Under the pieces are notes generated by a model. The model was not told where the DNA came from. It worked only from the letters and a program-made list of their open reading frames with translations, and ran no database searches. Positions 23,863 to 35,500 of a stretch of DNA of 64,000 nucleotides are shown here, piece by piece. Both the position numbers and the translations under genes were made by a program. The DNA comes from Actinostola sp. cb2023 (taxonomy: Eukaryota; Cnidaria; Anthozoa; Actiniaria; Actinostolidae). The first letter of the stretch is position 1. Each line of letters starts with the position of its first letter. The stretch covers positions 90,188-154,187 of the forward strand of contig JAUJYZ010001397.1 in the NCBI GenBank assembly GCA_033675265.1, written 5' to 3'.

Positions 23863-24582
23863 CGGCCCGGTCCAGCCCGGAGAAGGAGTCAGGCCCTATC
23901 CGGGCCATCGCACAGGTCCCACTTCTGGAGTTATTTTTAAAACGATCCTATTCGGTCTGTGTATTCCACGACTATTTATAAAACGATCAGATGGACTTTG
24001 GGTTTTTGGCTGACGTTTTTATTTTCCCAGTCTTTCATTTTTCCGTGAATCAGCAATTCCTATACCATGATGCACCAGAGCGTGTTCATCTACAATATAA
24101 GTTTTAATCATTAATGGTAGAGTTTACAGGACTGAAGCTGCCGACTAAAACTTGGGAAAAGTTTTCTAGACCACGAAAAAGCTAGATTTGCTGTCGTTCC
24201 CATAACAACACGATACCCTACTTTATCAGTTCTCAACACATGTGGTCTATTGTTTCACAACACTTATAGTCTATTGTTTCACTTATAGTCTATTGTTTCA
24301 CAACACTCAAATCTGACAAAATTCAAACTCTGCTTTATGACTATGATAAACAAAATAAAATAGCTTTTAAATGCGCTATAAAAGTTAATAAATAATTATT
24401 GTATGGAAATTCAATTTGTAAAATATAAGACCAAACACGTTCTCAATGACTCAATAAAATACACCAAAGACGGAATTTTATTTCAACCAGACTGGCTAGA
24501 TACGTGGTCTATTGTTGTATCAACAGGTGACCATATGTAAACATTAATCCACACGCGCGAGTCTTTTTAAAATGTGATTTAT

Positions 24583-25174
24583 TTACAACTTGGCAAGTCT
24601 GTATTGCTCACAACATTTCTTTAAAGAATGCGCAATCATATTTTCTAAATCTGTAAAATCATCCGAAAGTCGCGCCTTCCGTAGAATTTTACACCAGCCA
24701 TAATATTGTTCTTCACTCGAGTTCAGCTGGTCCTTGCTTAACCAGACTATAGGGACTGAATGGGAAAGGAAACCTATAGGCTTCCACGATGTACGTGAAC
24801 AACAATCGAATGATACGACCGTTCCCATCAGCCAAAGGGGTGTATTTCTAAAAAAATGTGTACACCAACCAAGCTAGTAGTTGAATCAAATCTTTCAAAG
24901 CTTGTGCACCGTCATTCACGTTTAGAGTAAACCATCGCCAATTATACTGGTCAATCAAAGTCTGCATTTCTTTTCCAACAGTGCTTGTGTAATAATGAAT
25001 GTTTCCTTCAAATTCTACCAATCGATCGTGACTACTACATTCTCCTATCGTGTAGAATTGTTTACGATGATTCATGAGTATCTTGTGAACTTCACATCGT
25101 AGATTGTGTTCTAGCAATCCACCATCGCGATATTTACTATGTTTATGTAAGTAATTATAAGCTTCAATAAACAC
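24583..25174 (-). pseudogene. Degenerate Fic-domain gene, left TIR copy
   Basis: This is the same sequence as 40,793-41,384 in the opposite orientation. The frame has VHKILMNHRK, YYTSTVGKEMQTLI, LIQLLAWLVYTFF, an in-frame TAG, and then KYTPLADGNGR. This is the Fic motif layout (HPFxDGNGR) with the catalytic His replaced by Thr. A further frameshift separates the C-terminal helices (EEQYYGWCKILRKARL). Fic proteins transfer AMP or related groups to hydroxyl side chains. With the His lost and the frame broken, this copy is probably inactive. Confidence 0.72.
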
Positions 25175-25536
25175 TGATCAAAACTGATACCAATTGAAGT
25201 AAACCGTTCAAACATCAGAGAACTCCGACAAGACATAAAGAGAAATACATCAACACCAAATCGTGTCACGCTTGTTCAACTTCATTTAAAACGGATCACC
25301 GAACACATATATTATATGACTACACAGGAACCCCAACCTATAACAAACGCCGCAAACATTACACAGGGATCCCAATTTCAATAGTTTCTGAATAAGTCAG
25401 GGAGGGGGTACTTAAAATCACATAAAATCGGGAATATTTAGTTGTTTCTGGCATTTAAAACTTTTTTCGGATTGCACAGAACATATAGCTTCTAAAAGCT
25501 CTAGTTCTAGGTCTAGTTCTAGTTCTAGTTCTGACA

Positions 25537-25735
25537 GGCTATCAAGCTATTGGCTATCAGGCTATCGGCTATCAGCTATCAGGCTATTGGCTATCAAGCT
25601 ATTGGCTATCAGGCTATTGGCTATCAGGCTATCGGCTATCAGGCTATCGGCTATCGGCTATCGGCTATCGGCTATCGGCTATCAGGCTATTGGCTATCAG
25701 GCTATCAAGCTATTATTGGCTATCAGGCTATTGGC
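25537..25735 (+). repeat. GGCTATC minisatellite (left TIR)
   Basis: GGCTATCAGGCTATTGGCTATC-type units are repeated about 20 times. A shorter reverse-complement array is at 40,236-40,430. An ATTGGC/ATCGGC alternation gives higher-order structure. Confidence 0.9.
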
Positions 25736-25940
25736 TCGTAGGTTCGGCTCGTATAGGCTCGGCTCGTAAGCTCGGCTCGTAAGCTCGGCTCGTATAGGCT
25801 CGGCTCGGCTCGTAGGCTCGGCTCGTAAGCTCGGCTCGTAGGCTCGGCTCGTAGGCTCGGCTCGGCTCGGCTCGTAGGCTCGGCTCGTAAGCTCGGCTCG
25901 TAGGCTCGGCTCGTAGGCTCGGCTCGGCTCGGCTCGTAGA
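25736..25940 (+). repeat. GGCTCGTA minisatellite (left TIR)
   Basis: GGCTCGTAGGCTCGGCTCGTAA units are repeated. The mirrored array is at 40,034-40,232. The long open frames here (ending ...RAEPTSRAYEPS) are low-complexity translations, not genes. Confidence 0.9.
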
Positions 25941-26037
25941 CATGGTTATATGGTTATTGACCACTTAGTTAATAAATGAATAATAGATAAATAAAGGCAG
26001 AGATTCAAGTGTAGAATCTAGTGTAGATTCTAGTGGG

Positions 26038-26220
26038 GAATGAGGAGGAGGAGGAGTGAATGAGGAGGAGTAGTGGATGAGGAGGAGGAGTGGATGAGGA
26101 GGAGGAGTGAATGAGGAGGAGGAGTGAATGAGGAGGAGGAGGAGGAGAAGGAGGAGGAGGAGGAGGAGGAGTGAATGAGGAGGAGGAGTGAATGAGGAGG
26201 AGGAGGAGTGAATGAGGCAC
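26038..26220 (+). repeat. GAGGAG/GTGAATGAG minisatellite (left TIR inner end)
   Basis: GAG triplets are punctuated by GTGAATGAG. The mirrored right array (39,546-39,935) is more than twice as long and includes a pure CCT run of about 140 bp. Confidence 0.9.
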
Positions 26221-26239
26221 GAGGAGCTATGCCCAGGAA

Positions 26240-26765
26240 AAAAATTCGCTGTGGGGGTCCATTATTTCACTCAATCATATGTCAAAATAGTGTTAGGTAA
26301 GTGTTAAAACGTCACAAATGTTTAATCACCCTGTGTATCGTATATACAAAGCCTGTCAAAAGATTAAACACAAAGCAACTTCACTCTTCTTCTAAAATAT
26401 ATACGCGGTTGCTTATCCTAAAGGTAATGATTGAATTCAACTATTAATTTTACATTCTACTGAGCTCACACTGTCTCAGTGTAACTCAGTGTAACAAAAC
26501 AAATATTTGTGTACTAAATAAACAGTTGTTCACTTATGAATCATGATATAATATAATCGACATAAAAACAATCAAAGTTTTTCGACGGCAAACGGTTCTT
26601 CAACTGTTGGTATACAATATATGCATCAGTCTTGTTTTTGGCTGTTATAACGTGAATGCATTTAAAATACATTGAGTAGAAACAATACTATTGGCAGATT
26701 CAGGACCGATCGATCGAGTGCCGTGAATTTAATTAGTAAACTATGAAATGTGATTGTAATGAGTA
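26240..26765. other. Spacer between left TIR and kinase gene
   Basis: AT-rich sequence with no gene. It is the 3' flank of the minus-strand kinase gene. Confidence 0.5.
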
Positions 26766-27836
26766 TTAGATATGTGACATAGACTTTTTATAACTTTCTA
26801 AGATTGCCGCAACTGCTTGGGCGCTTGAAGGGCGAAATCTTGGTAACCTTGCCAGGCAAGGTTGATACAATTGTTGTTCGTGAGATGACTGATTCTTGAA
26901 CACTCTTTTAACAACGAATTTAATAACAGAGCCCAAAGAAAATATGTCGCTCAACGTTGAGGGTGCTGATTTGCACGTTAAAACTTCAGGAGCTCTCCAA
27001 TAATAAGTATTTCCATCTCTCTTCTTTGTACTTCGTTCTGCTTGAGTTGCCCTGATGCTTTTTCCAAAGTCAATGATCACAGGCTTCCATTGTTCTTCCA
27101 TTAAGTGAAGAACTACATTGTTCTCCTTGAAATCATTGTGAATCCATCCACGATTGTGAATGAATCCCAATGCTTTGGCCAGCTGGATAAGAACATCCAT
27201 CCACTGCTGAGGCGTAGTTATAAGGTTGCTTTTAACCGCGCTTGCTAATGTGTAAGCTCTATCGTCACCACCATGGAATTGTGAAACTAGAATATTACGT
27301 TTGGTGTTCAAGCTTATGCCAATCAAGAGTGCTAGAGATGGATGGTGTTCTACTCTTTGGATGTCTTGCATGGCTTCAGCTTCATTTATCACTTCTTCAT
27401 TAGCTACAGAACTTCTAAATTTCTTTATGACAACCGGAATGTTGCCGCGATAAAAGCCTCTGAAGCATTTTCCAAAACTTCCACTTCCAATGATGTTATC
27501 GGACTGGTATGACAAGTCGTCTGTATGTATTCGAGGGATGTTCTTTATTGCATTGGAATCCTTTTTTAGACCTCTGACACATTTTATTGTAGCCTCTTGA
27601 TGCTTAGATACGGTTTGGAGCTTTGCAGGATTCTTAGACAATGCACGTGAAAGCAATTGTAAGCCCCTAGTACCCTGTCCAGCAATGTGAACGGCTTGGC
27701 TAGTTTTTGCAGACTGAGTTACTTCCTCTTGTTCTTGTGAAATAATTATGTCGTTGAATTCAATGTCCTTCGTTTCTTCATGTGTGGCGATATGAGCCTC
27801 TGTTTGAATGGCTTTGTTGATATTACTTCGAAGCAA
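26766..27836 (-). CDS. Protein kinase carried by the giant element
   Basis: The frame encodes about 356 aa. An N-terminal ~120 residues without a recognisable fold precedes a kinase domain with GSGSFG (glycine loop), VVIKKF (Lys), an acidic helix C (NEAEAM), WIHNDFKENNVVL (HRD-type loop with Asn for Arg), IIDFGKS (DFG) and YYWRAPEVL (APE). All catalytic residues are present, so it could phosphorylate proteins. The target is unknown. No in-frame ATG is available at the frame start. The frame stays open upstream to about 27,945 through a Lys/Arg-rich stretch resembling a nuclear signal, so the start or a small 5' exon is unresolved. It is divergent from the C2H2 gene, with about 250 bp between them. 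It is intact, so it is probably a passenger gene in use or recently captured. Confidence 0.85.
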   Translation of the reverse strand: MLRSNINKAIQTEAHIATHEETKDIEFNDIIISQEQEEVTQSAKTSQAVHIAGQGTRGLQLLSRALSKNPAKLQTVSKHQEATIKCVRGLKKDSNAIKNIPRIHTDDLSYQSDNIIGSGSFGKCFRGFYRGNIPVVIKKFRSSVANEEVINEAEAMQDIQRVEHHPSLALLIGISLNTKRNILVSQFHGGDDRAYTLASAVKSNLITTPQQWMDVLIQLAKALGFIHNRGWIHNDFKENNVVLHLMEEQWKPVIIDFGKSIRATQAERSTKKRDGNTYYWRAPEVLTCKSAPSTLSDIFSLGSVIKFVVKRVFKNQSSHEQQLYQPCLARLPRFRPSSAQAVAAILESYKKSMSHI

Positions 27837-27945
27837 TAGTTTCGCCTGTTTTTTTTGCGTTCTCTGTATCGCCGTTTTTTTCGGCCTTTCTTTCCTCTTT
27901 GGTATGCTTTCTGAAGACTTTGTTCGCGTGAGATGAGCAGCTCAT

Positions 27946-28194
27946 TTCAAGATTGCAAGGATAGAACACGAGCGCTAAAAACGCTAAAAGCAGTTAAACA
28001 AAGACGTATTATTACGGACTACATGCAGCTTAATTAATTTAATTACTAATCAGTGACAGTGGTATTTGTTATTCCGGATGTGCCTTTCTCATAAGTCGTC
28101 TCTTATTGGCTGTTTCAGGCTTCCGTTGTAAATAGTGGCATTTAACTACGCGTGGCTTCAGCTTGGTATTATTACTTCCATTGTAACTGTGATC
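27946..28194. promoter_or_regulatory. Divergent intergenic region, kinase / C2H2 genes
   Basis: About 250 bp separates two genes that point away from each other, so this interval is the likely shared promoter. I see no certain TATA box. The assignment comes from gene orientation only. Confidence 0.4.
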
Positions 28195-29047
28195 ATGTCT
28201 TGCTTAACTCACTGCAACATTTGTAAGCGAAAATTCACGAATAGCCGTACCCTTGGTAGGCATAGTTTGAAAAGCCATGGAAAGGTATTGACATCGAGTA
28301 TTTTCTTTGATGCAAATGCCAAGCCGATTAACTTGCCAGTACCAAAACAAATACGATCTAAAGGAGCATACAACAACTATTTGGCCTTTTTAGCCTGCGT
28401 AGCTGAACGAGTTAATGGTGTTCATCATCCAAAAGTAGGAGGTACGTAACTACTACACATACTTTTGATGTCTAGAAAAATTGAATTCTGACTCAGTCCG
28501 AAAAATGTTTTCTTCGGTTTAATAGACTTAACAATCTCATAAATAATTTCATTCTATAGGTCATTGGGTCAAAATCGATCTTCTTCAAGCTCAAGATGCG
28601 TACTTCAAGCACATAATTTGGAGATTAGGTTCGCCTGCCGTTTACAATGTGAGAAAGTTCCAACACTTGAAGCAGCCGATCATGAAAATGCAAGCTGTTC
28701 GCGTTTCTTACAGAATTTATGATGAGGATTTGTTTATAAATCTCCTAAATGAACAAACGGAAGTTGTAGTCTGTCTCAATGCCGCTTACACCGTGGATCA
28801 CCGCTTAGTCGAATGCGACATATACGAAGAAGACGACCCTCTTGTTGCTCTGGAAGCAGCGCGGCATCGTGCACATATATCCCGAGGGGTCCCCCAAGCG
28901 AAGCCGAAGACACGGAGTTCTATAATAATTGGCGAAGGAGAAGGACGGCGTTCAAGGGAGTTCGAGGTCCAGTGGTGGCCAAATCTATATAAATCTAGTT
29001 TTGGTAAACTATCTCTCAGGTTCTTCGTAAATAAAACCTATTTATAA
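28195..29047 (+). CDS. Two-exon C2H2 zinc-finger protein of the giant element
   Basis: I chose the ATG at 28,195, which gives MSCLTHCNICKRKF. Exon 1 runs to about 28,440 (donor GGAGGTACGT). Exon 2 starts at about 28,561 after TTCTATAG, continues in frame (HWVKIDLLQAQDAYFKHIIW) and ends at 29,047. The joined protein is about 240 aa. One C2H2 finger (CNIC...HSLKSH) is near the N-terminus. The rest, with YDEDLFINLLN and a basic C-terminus, I do not recognise. A single-finger protein on a transposon could bind its ends or act as a regulator, but that is inference. Confidence 0.6.
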
Positions 29048-30290
29048 ATAGTATTTTATTTTACAAGTATTGTATTTATAATTTCTGACATAATCTAACA
29101 AGTACTTTTTTTCTTATTAATTTATTTTCAAGATTACATACAAAATTGCAATTGATTACTATACAGATATCTGTTTTACAGATTATCTAACATTATACTA
29201 CGCTGCTGTACTAAATAACATACGAAATTGCATATAAATCAATAAACAGATATAACTGACAATACATCTAACAAGTACGTACCCCCACCCCCCAAAACAA
29301 ACTTATACGTTACCAAGATGGCGTCGTCAGCGCTGTCCTTTCCTCCGAAAGTATTCTTTCTTTTTCTGGATGAGGCCAGTTCTTGTTGAATGTCATATCA
29401 AAGAAAGGTATGTACGTTTTGGCAATAATAATTATACGTTTTTAATGTTCGTATTCATTTAGAAATCATCAATTTGCATGGGTTTTTTAGTTTTTATTTC
29501 TTCGGTTTATTTTCATTAATTTTAATTTTTAACAGCTAGGCTCACTCGCAGCCGTACGTGTTTTTTAACATGGCTGCGAGGGAGACTATTTTTTTAATAA
29601 CGAAATGTCTTCGTTATTAAATAATTATTAAACGTAACTTATGTTGGTATTCATGGTATAAGATAGAAAGTTATAAGCTTATAAAAGTTCAAAAATGTGG
29701 ATATGGATCGATAGAAAATGCAATGAATGTTTTAATAATTAATAATAATTACAGCTTAAGCAATACATAGCTTATAAGCTTAAGTTAATATTATATACAG
29801 TGTTCAAAATGTATATAAGCTTACATGTAAGCTTATATAACTTAAGCTTAAAGAATACCTTGTATGGACAATGGAAATAAATATGTACAATGTGCCTAGC
29901 TTAACCTATATAAAATTATAAGCGGTTTGTCATATGCCATTCAAGATGAGTAAATTCTCTTTACTTATAATGTTATAAGATAGTTATTTCAATTTAAATG
30001 TACATTCACTATATATATATACAACATATATATATGATGCATAATTACTTATATATATTCAATTTCAATTACTTTTGATTATATATACATGTACATGTGA
30101 GTGTTATATTACATGCATCATATGCCAATAGACTTGATATCATGATAGATATTTCCAAAAATTAAAAATGACACTTTACCACGTGATTAACATGTAAGCT
30201 TATATATATAGTAAGGAGGAAATAAATGTAAAAATCAACATACTAGCTCTGATTAATGGCACATTAGAATAGATATCAAGTAAAGTAGAA
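29048..30290. other. AT-rich non-coding interior of the giant element
   Basis: Very AT-rich, with many AAGCTTATA and ATATAT motifs and no open frame of note. A short inverted pair around 29,533-29,580 (CTCACTCGCAGCC/GGCTGCGAGGGAG) is the only structured spot. It separates the convergent C2H2 and transposase genes. Confidence 0.55.
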
Positions 30291-30291
30291 T

Positions 30292-30962
30292 GATAGATAG
30301 CTGATGCTGATTAATTTAACGATTAAATGACATTTTATGTTAGTGAGAAGGAATGTACTCCATGAACAGATTTACGGGCGGGACACCTGTAACTTCTGTT
30401 GCTCTGCTCTCGGGCGATTCACCTTAAGAGCAGTTGGAATACTTAGATGAAGTAAAGTAGATAGATAACTGATGCTGATTAATTTAACAATTAAATGACA
30501 TTTTATGTTAGTGAGAAGGAATGTACTCCATGAACAGATTTACGGGCGGGACACCTGTAACTTCTGTTGCTCTGCTCTCGGGCGATTCACCTTAAGAGCA
30601 GTTGGAATACTTAGATGAAGTACAGTAGATAGATAACTGATGCTGATTAATTTAACAATTAAATGACATTTTATGTTAGTGAGAAGGAATGTACTCCATG
30701 AACAGATTTACGGGCGGGACACCTGTAACTTCTGTTGCTCTGCTCTCGGGCGATTCACCTTAAGAGCAGTTGGAATACTTAGATGAAGTAAAGTAGATAG
30801 ATAACTGATGCTGATTAATTTAACAATTAAATGACATTTTATGTTAGTGAGAAGGAATGTACTCCATGAACAGATTTACGGGCGGGACACCTGTAACTTC
30901 TGTTGCTCTGCTCTCGGGCGATTCACCTTAAGAGCAGTTGGAATACTTAGATGAAGTAAAGA
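30292..30962 (+). repeat. 168 bp tandem repeat, four units
   Basis: CTGATGCTGATTAATTTAAC starts at 30,301, 30,469, 30,637 and 30,805, an exact 168 bp period, with almost identical units. The last unit ends where the transposase stop codon begins (30,963), so the array occupies the 3' untranslated side of that minus-strand gene. Each unit includes GC-rich ACGGGCGGGACACC. Confidence 0.92.
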
Positions 30963-32517
30963 TTACTGTGCCCATTTCAAAATTTGAAGCATTAACTGTT
31001 TTCTATGGTTTCTACTTGTGGAAAAACTCCAGGAAAAATTATCAATGGCACTGCTACCACTTTTCAATAAGTCCCTTCCTACTAAATAACACCAATTCCA
31101 CAGCTTCCAGATCCCTGATTGCTTTGAGTGGCATCCTTTGCACGTTGACTTGGCATTCCTAATCTGTGAAAACTGGTTAGGCTGCTCCACCACACTGATA
31201 TAGTGCCTGGGATTGCTTCATTAACAGCATTTAAAATGTGTTTTAATGCCTTCAGTGTACCTTTTGGCGCCATAAATTTTAAACCATCATCAAAATATAA
31301 TTTCTTGTCTGTAAAATCAACAAAGACAATACCCCAGTGTCTTTCCATGTAGACAGGTAGGATTACTTGGAGGTTGCATTTGTTGGTTATTTTGCAGTGG
31401 CTAATGCAAGTCTGAATCTGTGTTTTGAGATGATCTTCATTTCCAGATTCCCATGTCCAAACTGAGGTAGGAAAAAGCAATGTATGGAAAGTTCCATGGC
31501 CTCTTAAGTCCCACATATACTTGTTTAGGCAGACATCAATTATCATGTTGTCCACATACCTTTCCCCCACAATGCATGCAAAAGAGGTTGTGTCCACTGC
31601 TCTTGTATTGGTACCCAGGGACATCTTTACAATCACTTTTGATGGCTCATTATCCAAGAGTGCAGAAGATAATTTCACCACATCTTCTTCATCTAGCCCA
31701 TCATCTATGCTAAGCCATGTTATTTCTGATATCACATCATGCCTGAGGTCACAAATGTCACAAAACTTATGAAGAGTAGAAAGAGAATCAACACAAAAAG
31801 TTCCAATATTGCCAAACTTTATACAACAATTTTGTGATGATATTCCTTTTTTTCTCAATTGCACTAAAAGTTTTTCAGAGTGTTCAATTGATATCTTTGA
31901 GGGACGAGTGGAAAGATTGAAAGGATCCAAGACTGGTTGACATGGATTTGTAACCTGCACAACAATTTCACCAATTTTAACATGTTCTACTTTCGGCAAG
32001 TTGAGATTTGCTAATTGGAAGCGGGTTGCCCTTGCACTTGATTTACAGATACTCAAGTCATTGGTGGCAGATGTAGAGTTGACAGGGTATTGTAGATGTA
32101 CATGTAACTTTGAATGTGAAATAAAAGTACTGGACTGGGAAGTACTTTGAGGATTTGATGTTTGGGGTTGTTTTGCTGTGGAACAAGACGCGACGTTGGT
32201 CTCTGTTGTTTTGGTAGGAAAAAGCGATTTTCTTGCTTTCTTCTTTACTGGCTGACCGTCACTTTCCTCCTGACAGATAATTTGCATCAAATTGCTGTAT
32301 TCTTCCTCCCATGTAGTATGGTCGTATCTAAATGATGGGACCATGTCCTCCATAATTGTTACGCCAGAATGCTTGTCAAAATAGTATTCTAGGTAATCAT
32401 TACCAAGCATTTTTTCCATTAAGCTTTGCATCGCAGCTAGCCATTTAGCATCATCATGGGTAAGTTTGGGAGCATTTGCAAGTTTCCACCCACAACCACG
32501 AAATTGAAAGGGCTTCC
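30963..32517 (-). CDS. Last exon: Ulp1/SENP-like (C48) cysteine protease domain of the transposase
   Basis: The exon begins GKPFQFRGCGWKLAN after an acceptor. It passes through a Ser/Thr-rich linker with a basic KKKARK motif and ends in a C48 peptidase. ERHWGIVFVDF supplies His, LYFDDGLK Asp, and QSNQGSGSCG the Gln and nucleophilic Cys. The stop after CGIGVI is followed in another frame by VGRDLLKSG and HRKQLMLQ, the usual end of this fold, so one base is out of register near 31,085. C48 proteases cleave ubiquitin-like modifiers such as SUMO. Ulp1-like domains are known in other DNA transposons (for example Kaonashi MULEs). Confidence 0.85.
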
Positions 32518-35500
32518 CTACAAAATGTTTGAAATTATGCATTAAAAATAATCTAGAAAGACAAATGTGTAATGACAATCAGGTCAGCCATCAGGTGGTG
32601 TTAATTAATGATGTTAGTGTAGGTAATGGTATCAGAGCATGCAATACAGCTACATGTATTGTATCTTAATATGAATACGGCATGCTGCATGCAGTGTATT
32701 CCAAGGTAGGTCACCCTCTGTGGTCCCTGTATTTTTGTTGGATGGTTATGGTAGAAATTGATATTTATGATTTGTACAGTAAATTGGAATTTTAATAAAC
32801 TGAAATACCAATTACGAGCTACCCATGTGGAGAATATTATTTTACATGTACCGGTATTTTACTGAAATTAAAATATGTGTCTTTTTATGAGATTCATTCA
32901 ATTTATAAATAGCTGATATTGACATTACACTCCAGTTACTCTGAACAATGGTTTCAAGTCAAGGCTATTGGGTCAATACAAAAACTTGACCCAATAGCCT
33001 CAACTTGAAACCTTTGCTCAGAGTAATTGGAGTGTAACTTCAATTTCAGCTATTGATATATTTTTTCTTAAAAATTTAGTTTATCTTAATTTACATGTAT
33101 GTACATATATCTGAATATGTTATAGTTTTCTAGCTTTTGTTTTCTTTTTTACACTAAGTATTGTTAATGTAAAGAGCTTTAGAATATTTTAATACTGTAT
33201 TTATTATTATTGGAGGGTTTTGTACCTTTAACATAACTTTCAACTGCCTCATTGACACAGAGTCGAAAGAAAAGAAGCTTCTCAGCATAATGATGGACGA
33301 GAATATCTTCCACTAATAAAAAAAATAGAAATACACTATTTTACTCTTACTTTATCATACAGATATGATGATATGTGCCCGGGATATTTGATACTTACAT
33401 GACTGTCCAGGTAGTTTTGAGTCATGGTTGGTTGCTCGGGAATAGACCTGCCTTTGCCATCTATGGAGAGCCTCAAAACCTTGATTGGAGTAGCTTTTAA
33501 ATGACCGGAATCTCCTGAAAAGCATTGCAGTGTGTTCTATCGTCAAATGACCATAGTCACCAGTTCCTAGCCTGTCTCCAAATACCTCTCTTAGTAGGTA
33601 ACCCCATTCCTTTGCCTGAAATCATAGGTATGACATTTGAATGTCATATGACCACATACATTGTAGTGGGATAAATGTACTCATGTAAGTGGTCTCAGAT
33701 TCTTTAAAATGTATACACATACCTTCATATCATATATGTCAATTTCCTCTTCTTCGTAATCTTCAAATATTTTCTCCCTCATTATTTTTGCCAATTCTCT
33801 CCATTTCACAAAAACCTGCAATGACAACAAAAACTGTATATTAATTATTTATTGGCTGACATAATATTATTATTTATTATATAGACACGAGTGTTTTACT
33901 GGAAAATATCTCACTCGTAAAATTCGTACGAAACTACATCCGTTACCCGAGTGGCATATTTTCCATATCCTCACTAGTGAGGATATCGATGACGTCGGGC
34001 TCAGTACTTTTATTTAAAAACATTTTTTATTCGTCAAATTTGTTTTGGTCTATATAATAAAAAGAAAATTTCACGGCAGTTTGAAGATCTTTAATTTTGC
34101 CACTCGAAAATAAAATTCATATCTTCGCGCCGCCGTGTAATATACTCTATATATGACTCAAGAAGTACAATGTACATAATAAATTTATATCACCCACCAT
34201 GGTATAAAATTCTTTTTGAAGTTCTGCTGCATATGTAGCTGCCTGCTTCATGTAGCTTCTTGTTCTTTTTATTTTTGCCCCGGGCTGAGGGAAAGGCATC
34301 CTTATACTTTTCTTTAATTTCAGATTGTTTTAAATCCCAGTACTCATATTGCTGCTTTAAGTATTGTTGGAGTTCTGATAAATTACAACAATAGTTGAAT
34401 AATAATAATATTGTGAAATACCAAGTGTCAGTGCTCATTTTTCCTGGATTCTCATCAGTTGGAGGAAAGCATATATCATGTGACAGTAATCTAATTCGAG
34501 CTTAATTCGACTGTTGACTGTTTCCCGGCAACAACTCTGAGTGGGCAACAATGTGTCGTGGACTGGTAATAACAAAACCAGAAGTGGAAAGTAAGAAACA
34601 ACTATTTAATATTACAATAAATAAATACAATTTAATAAAGATAATTTAAAACAATTATTGTATTTAAACATCCAAAATTCAATTGTCTAATTTACTTCCT
34701 TTTTTGTTCTCTGACACTTGGTATAACAAAATACATAATATTTACTGTTGCTGTGGGAAAGCAGTGTCTTTTGTGGCTTTGCCTGGGGAAACAATTTGGC
34801 GGTCATATCATGTTTCCCATGCACGGCACCAATAAATAAGTGATCATTATTGCAACAATACTATGACACTTACTTGGAAGATTTTCAAGAGCAATAGTCT
34901 CTTGATGTGTGCCATGATCTCTGTTGTAAACATCACTTTTTAAATTCTTTTCAATAACCTAATTTTAAAGATCACAAATATCAGTGAAACAGTACTACCT
35001 AATAAGTACTAAATAGCAATGATGAAACAATAGAAAACAATAGATATAACACTATTTAATAATAGTACTATTTCACAGTTGTTTGCACTCTCAGATCTGC
35101 AGTTTGTGTAAAATCACACACAAGAAGCTTAAGTGTAACAAAACTTACCTCAGTCTTCATATATTCGCAAAAGGTATATCTGTCAAGCAGAGTCTGTTTT
35201 GCGCTATCTTGGCAATGTGTATAGTATTGTATAATATTTTCGAGAGGTAATCCAAGTTCCATAATAACTTCAACCTTTTCGAGAATTTCTCTTTCTGTTG
35301 GACCTGTTTAGGGAATAAATATATTGTATTAGTGCTATAGTTTGTAATATCTGTGTGAACCTGTTACAGTACATCTTGCAATGAATAGCGTTATTTAATT
35401 CCCCTGCAATATATGATATTCATGGCATACACATGTATGTATTGTATTTTAAATTAAAATTTACCTGAAAATGTAGCAACCTTGATGTTCCCTTTTTCTA

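Larger units (their letters stand above)
22553..26239 (+). repeat. Left terminal inverted repeat of the giant element
   Basis: It runs from the terminus through a GC-rich block of CGGGCCGCCC motifs, a degenerate Fic gene, a GGCTATC array, a GGCTCGTA array and a GAGGAG/GTGAATGAG array. It is 3.7 kb long including a nested 1.2 kb MITE, and about 2.5 kb without it. It ends near GGCACGAGGAGCTATGCCC. Confidence 0.85.

Noticed and set aside
25550..25964. Frames with repeated AIGYQ and RAEPS
   Set aside because: They are translations of the GGCTATC and GGCTCGTA arrays. Mirror-image copies occur in the other TIR.
25537..26220. CRISPR-like array
   Set aside because: The repeats are contiguous minisatellite units without unique spacers, and the genome is eukaryotic.
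32908..33062. Central hairpin as a functional midpoint (origin or resolution site)
   Set aside because: It lies in an intron with MITE-like structure. Its place at the midpoint depends on unequal interior and arm lengths, so chance is the simpler reading.
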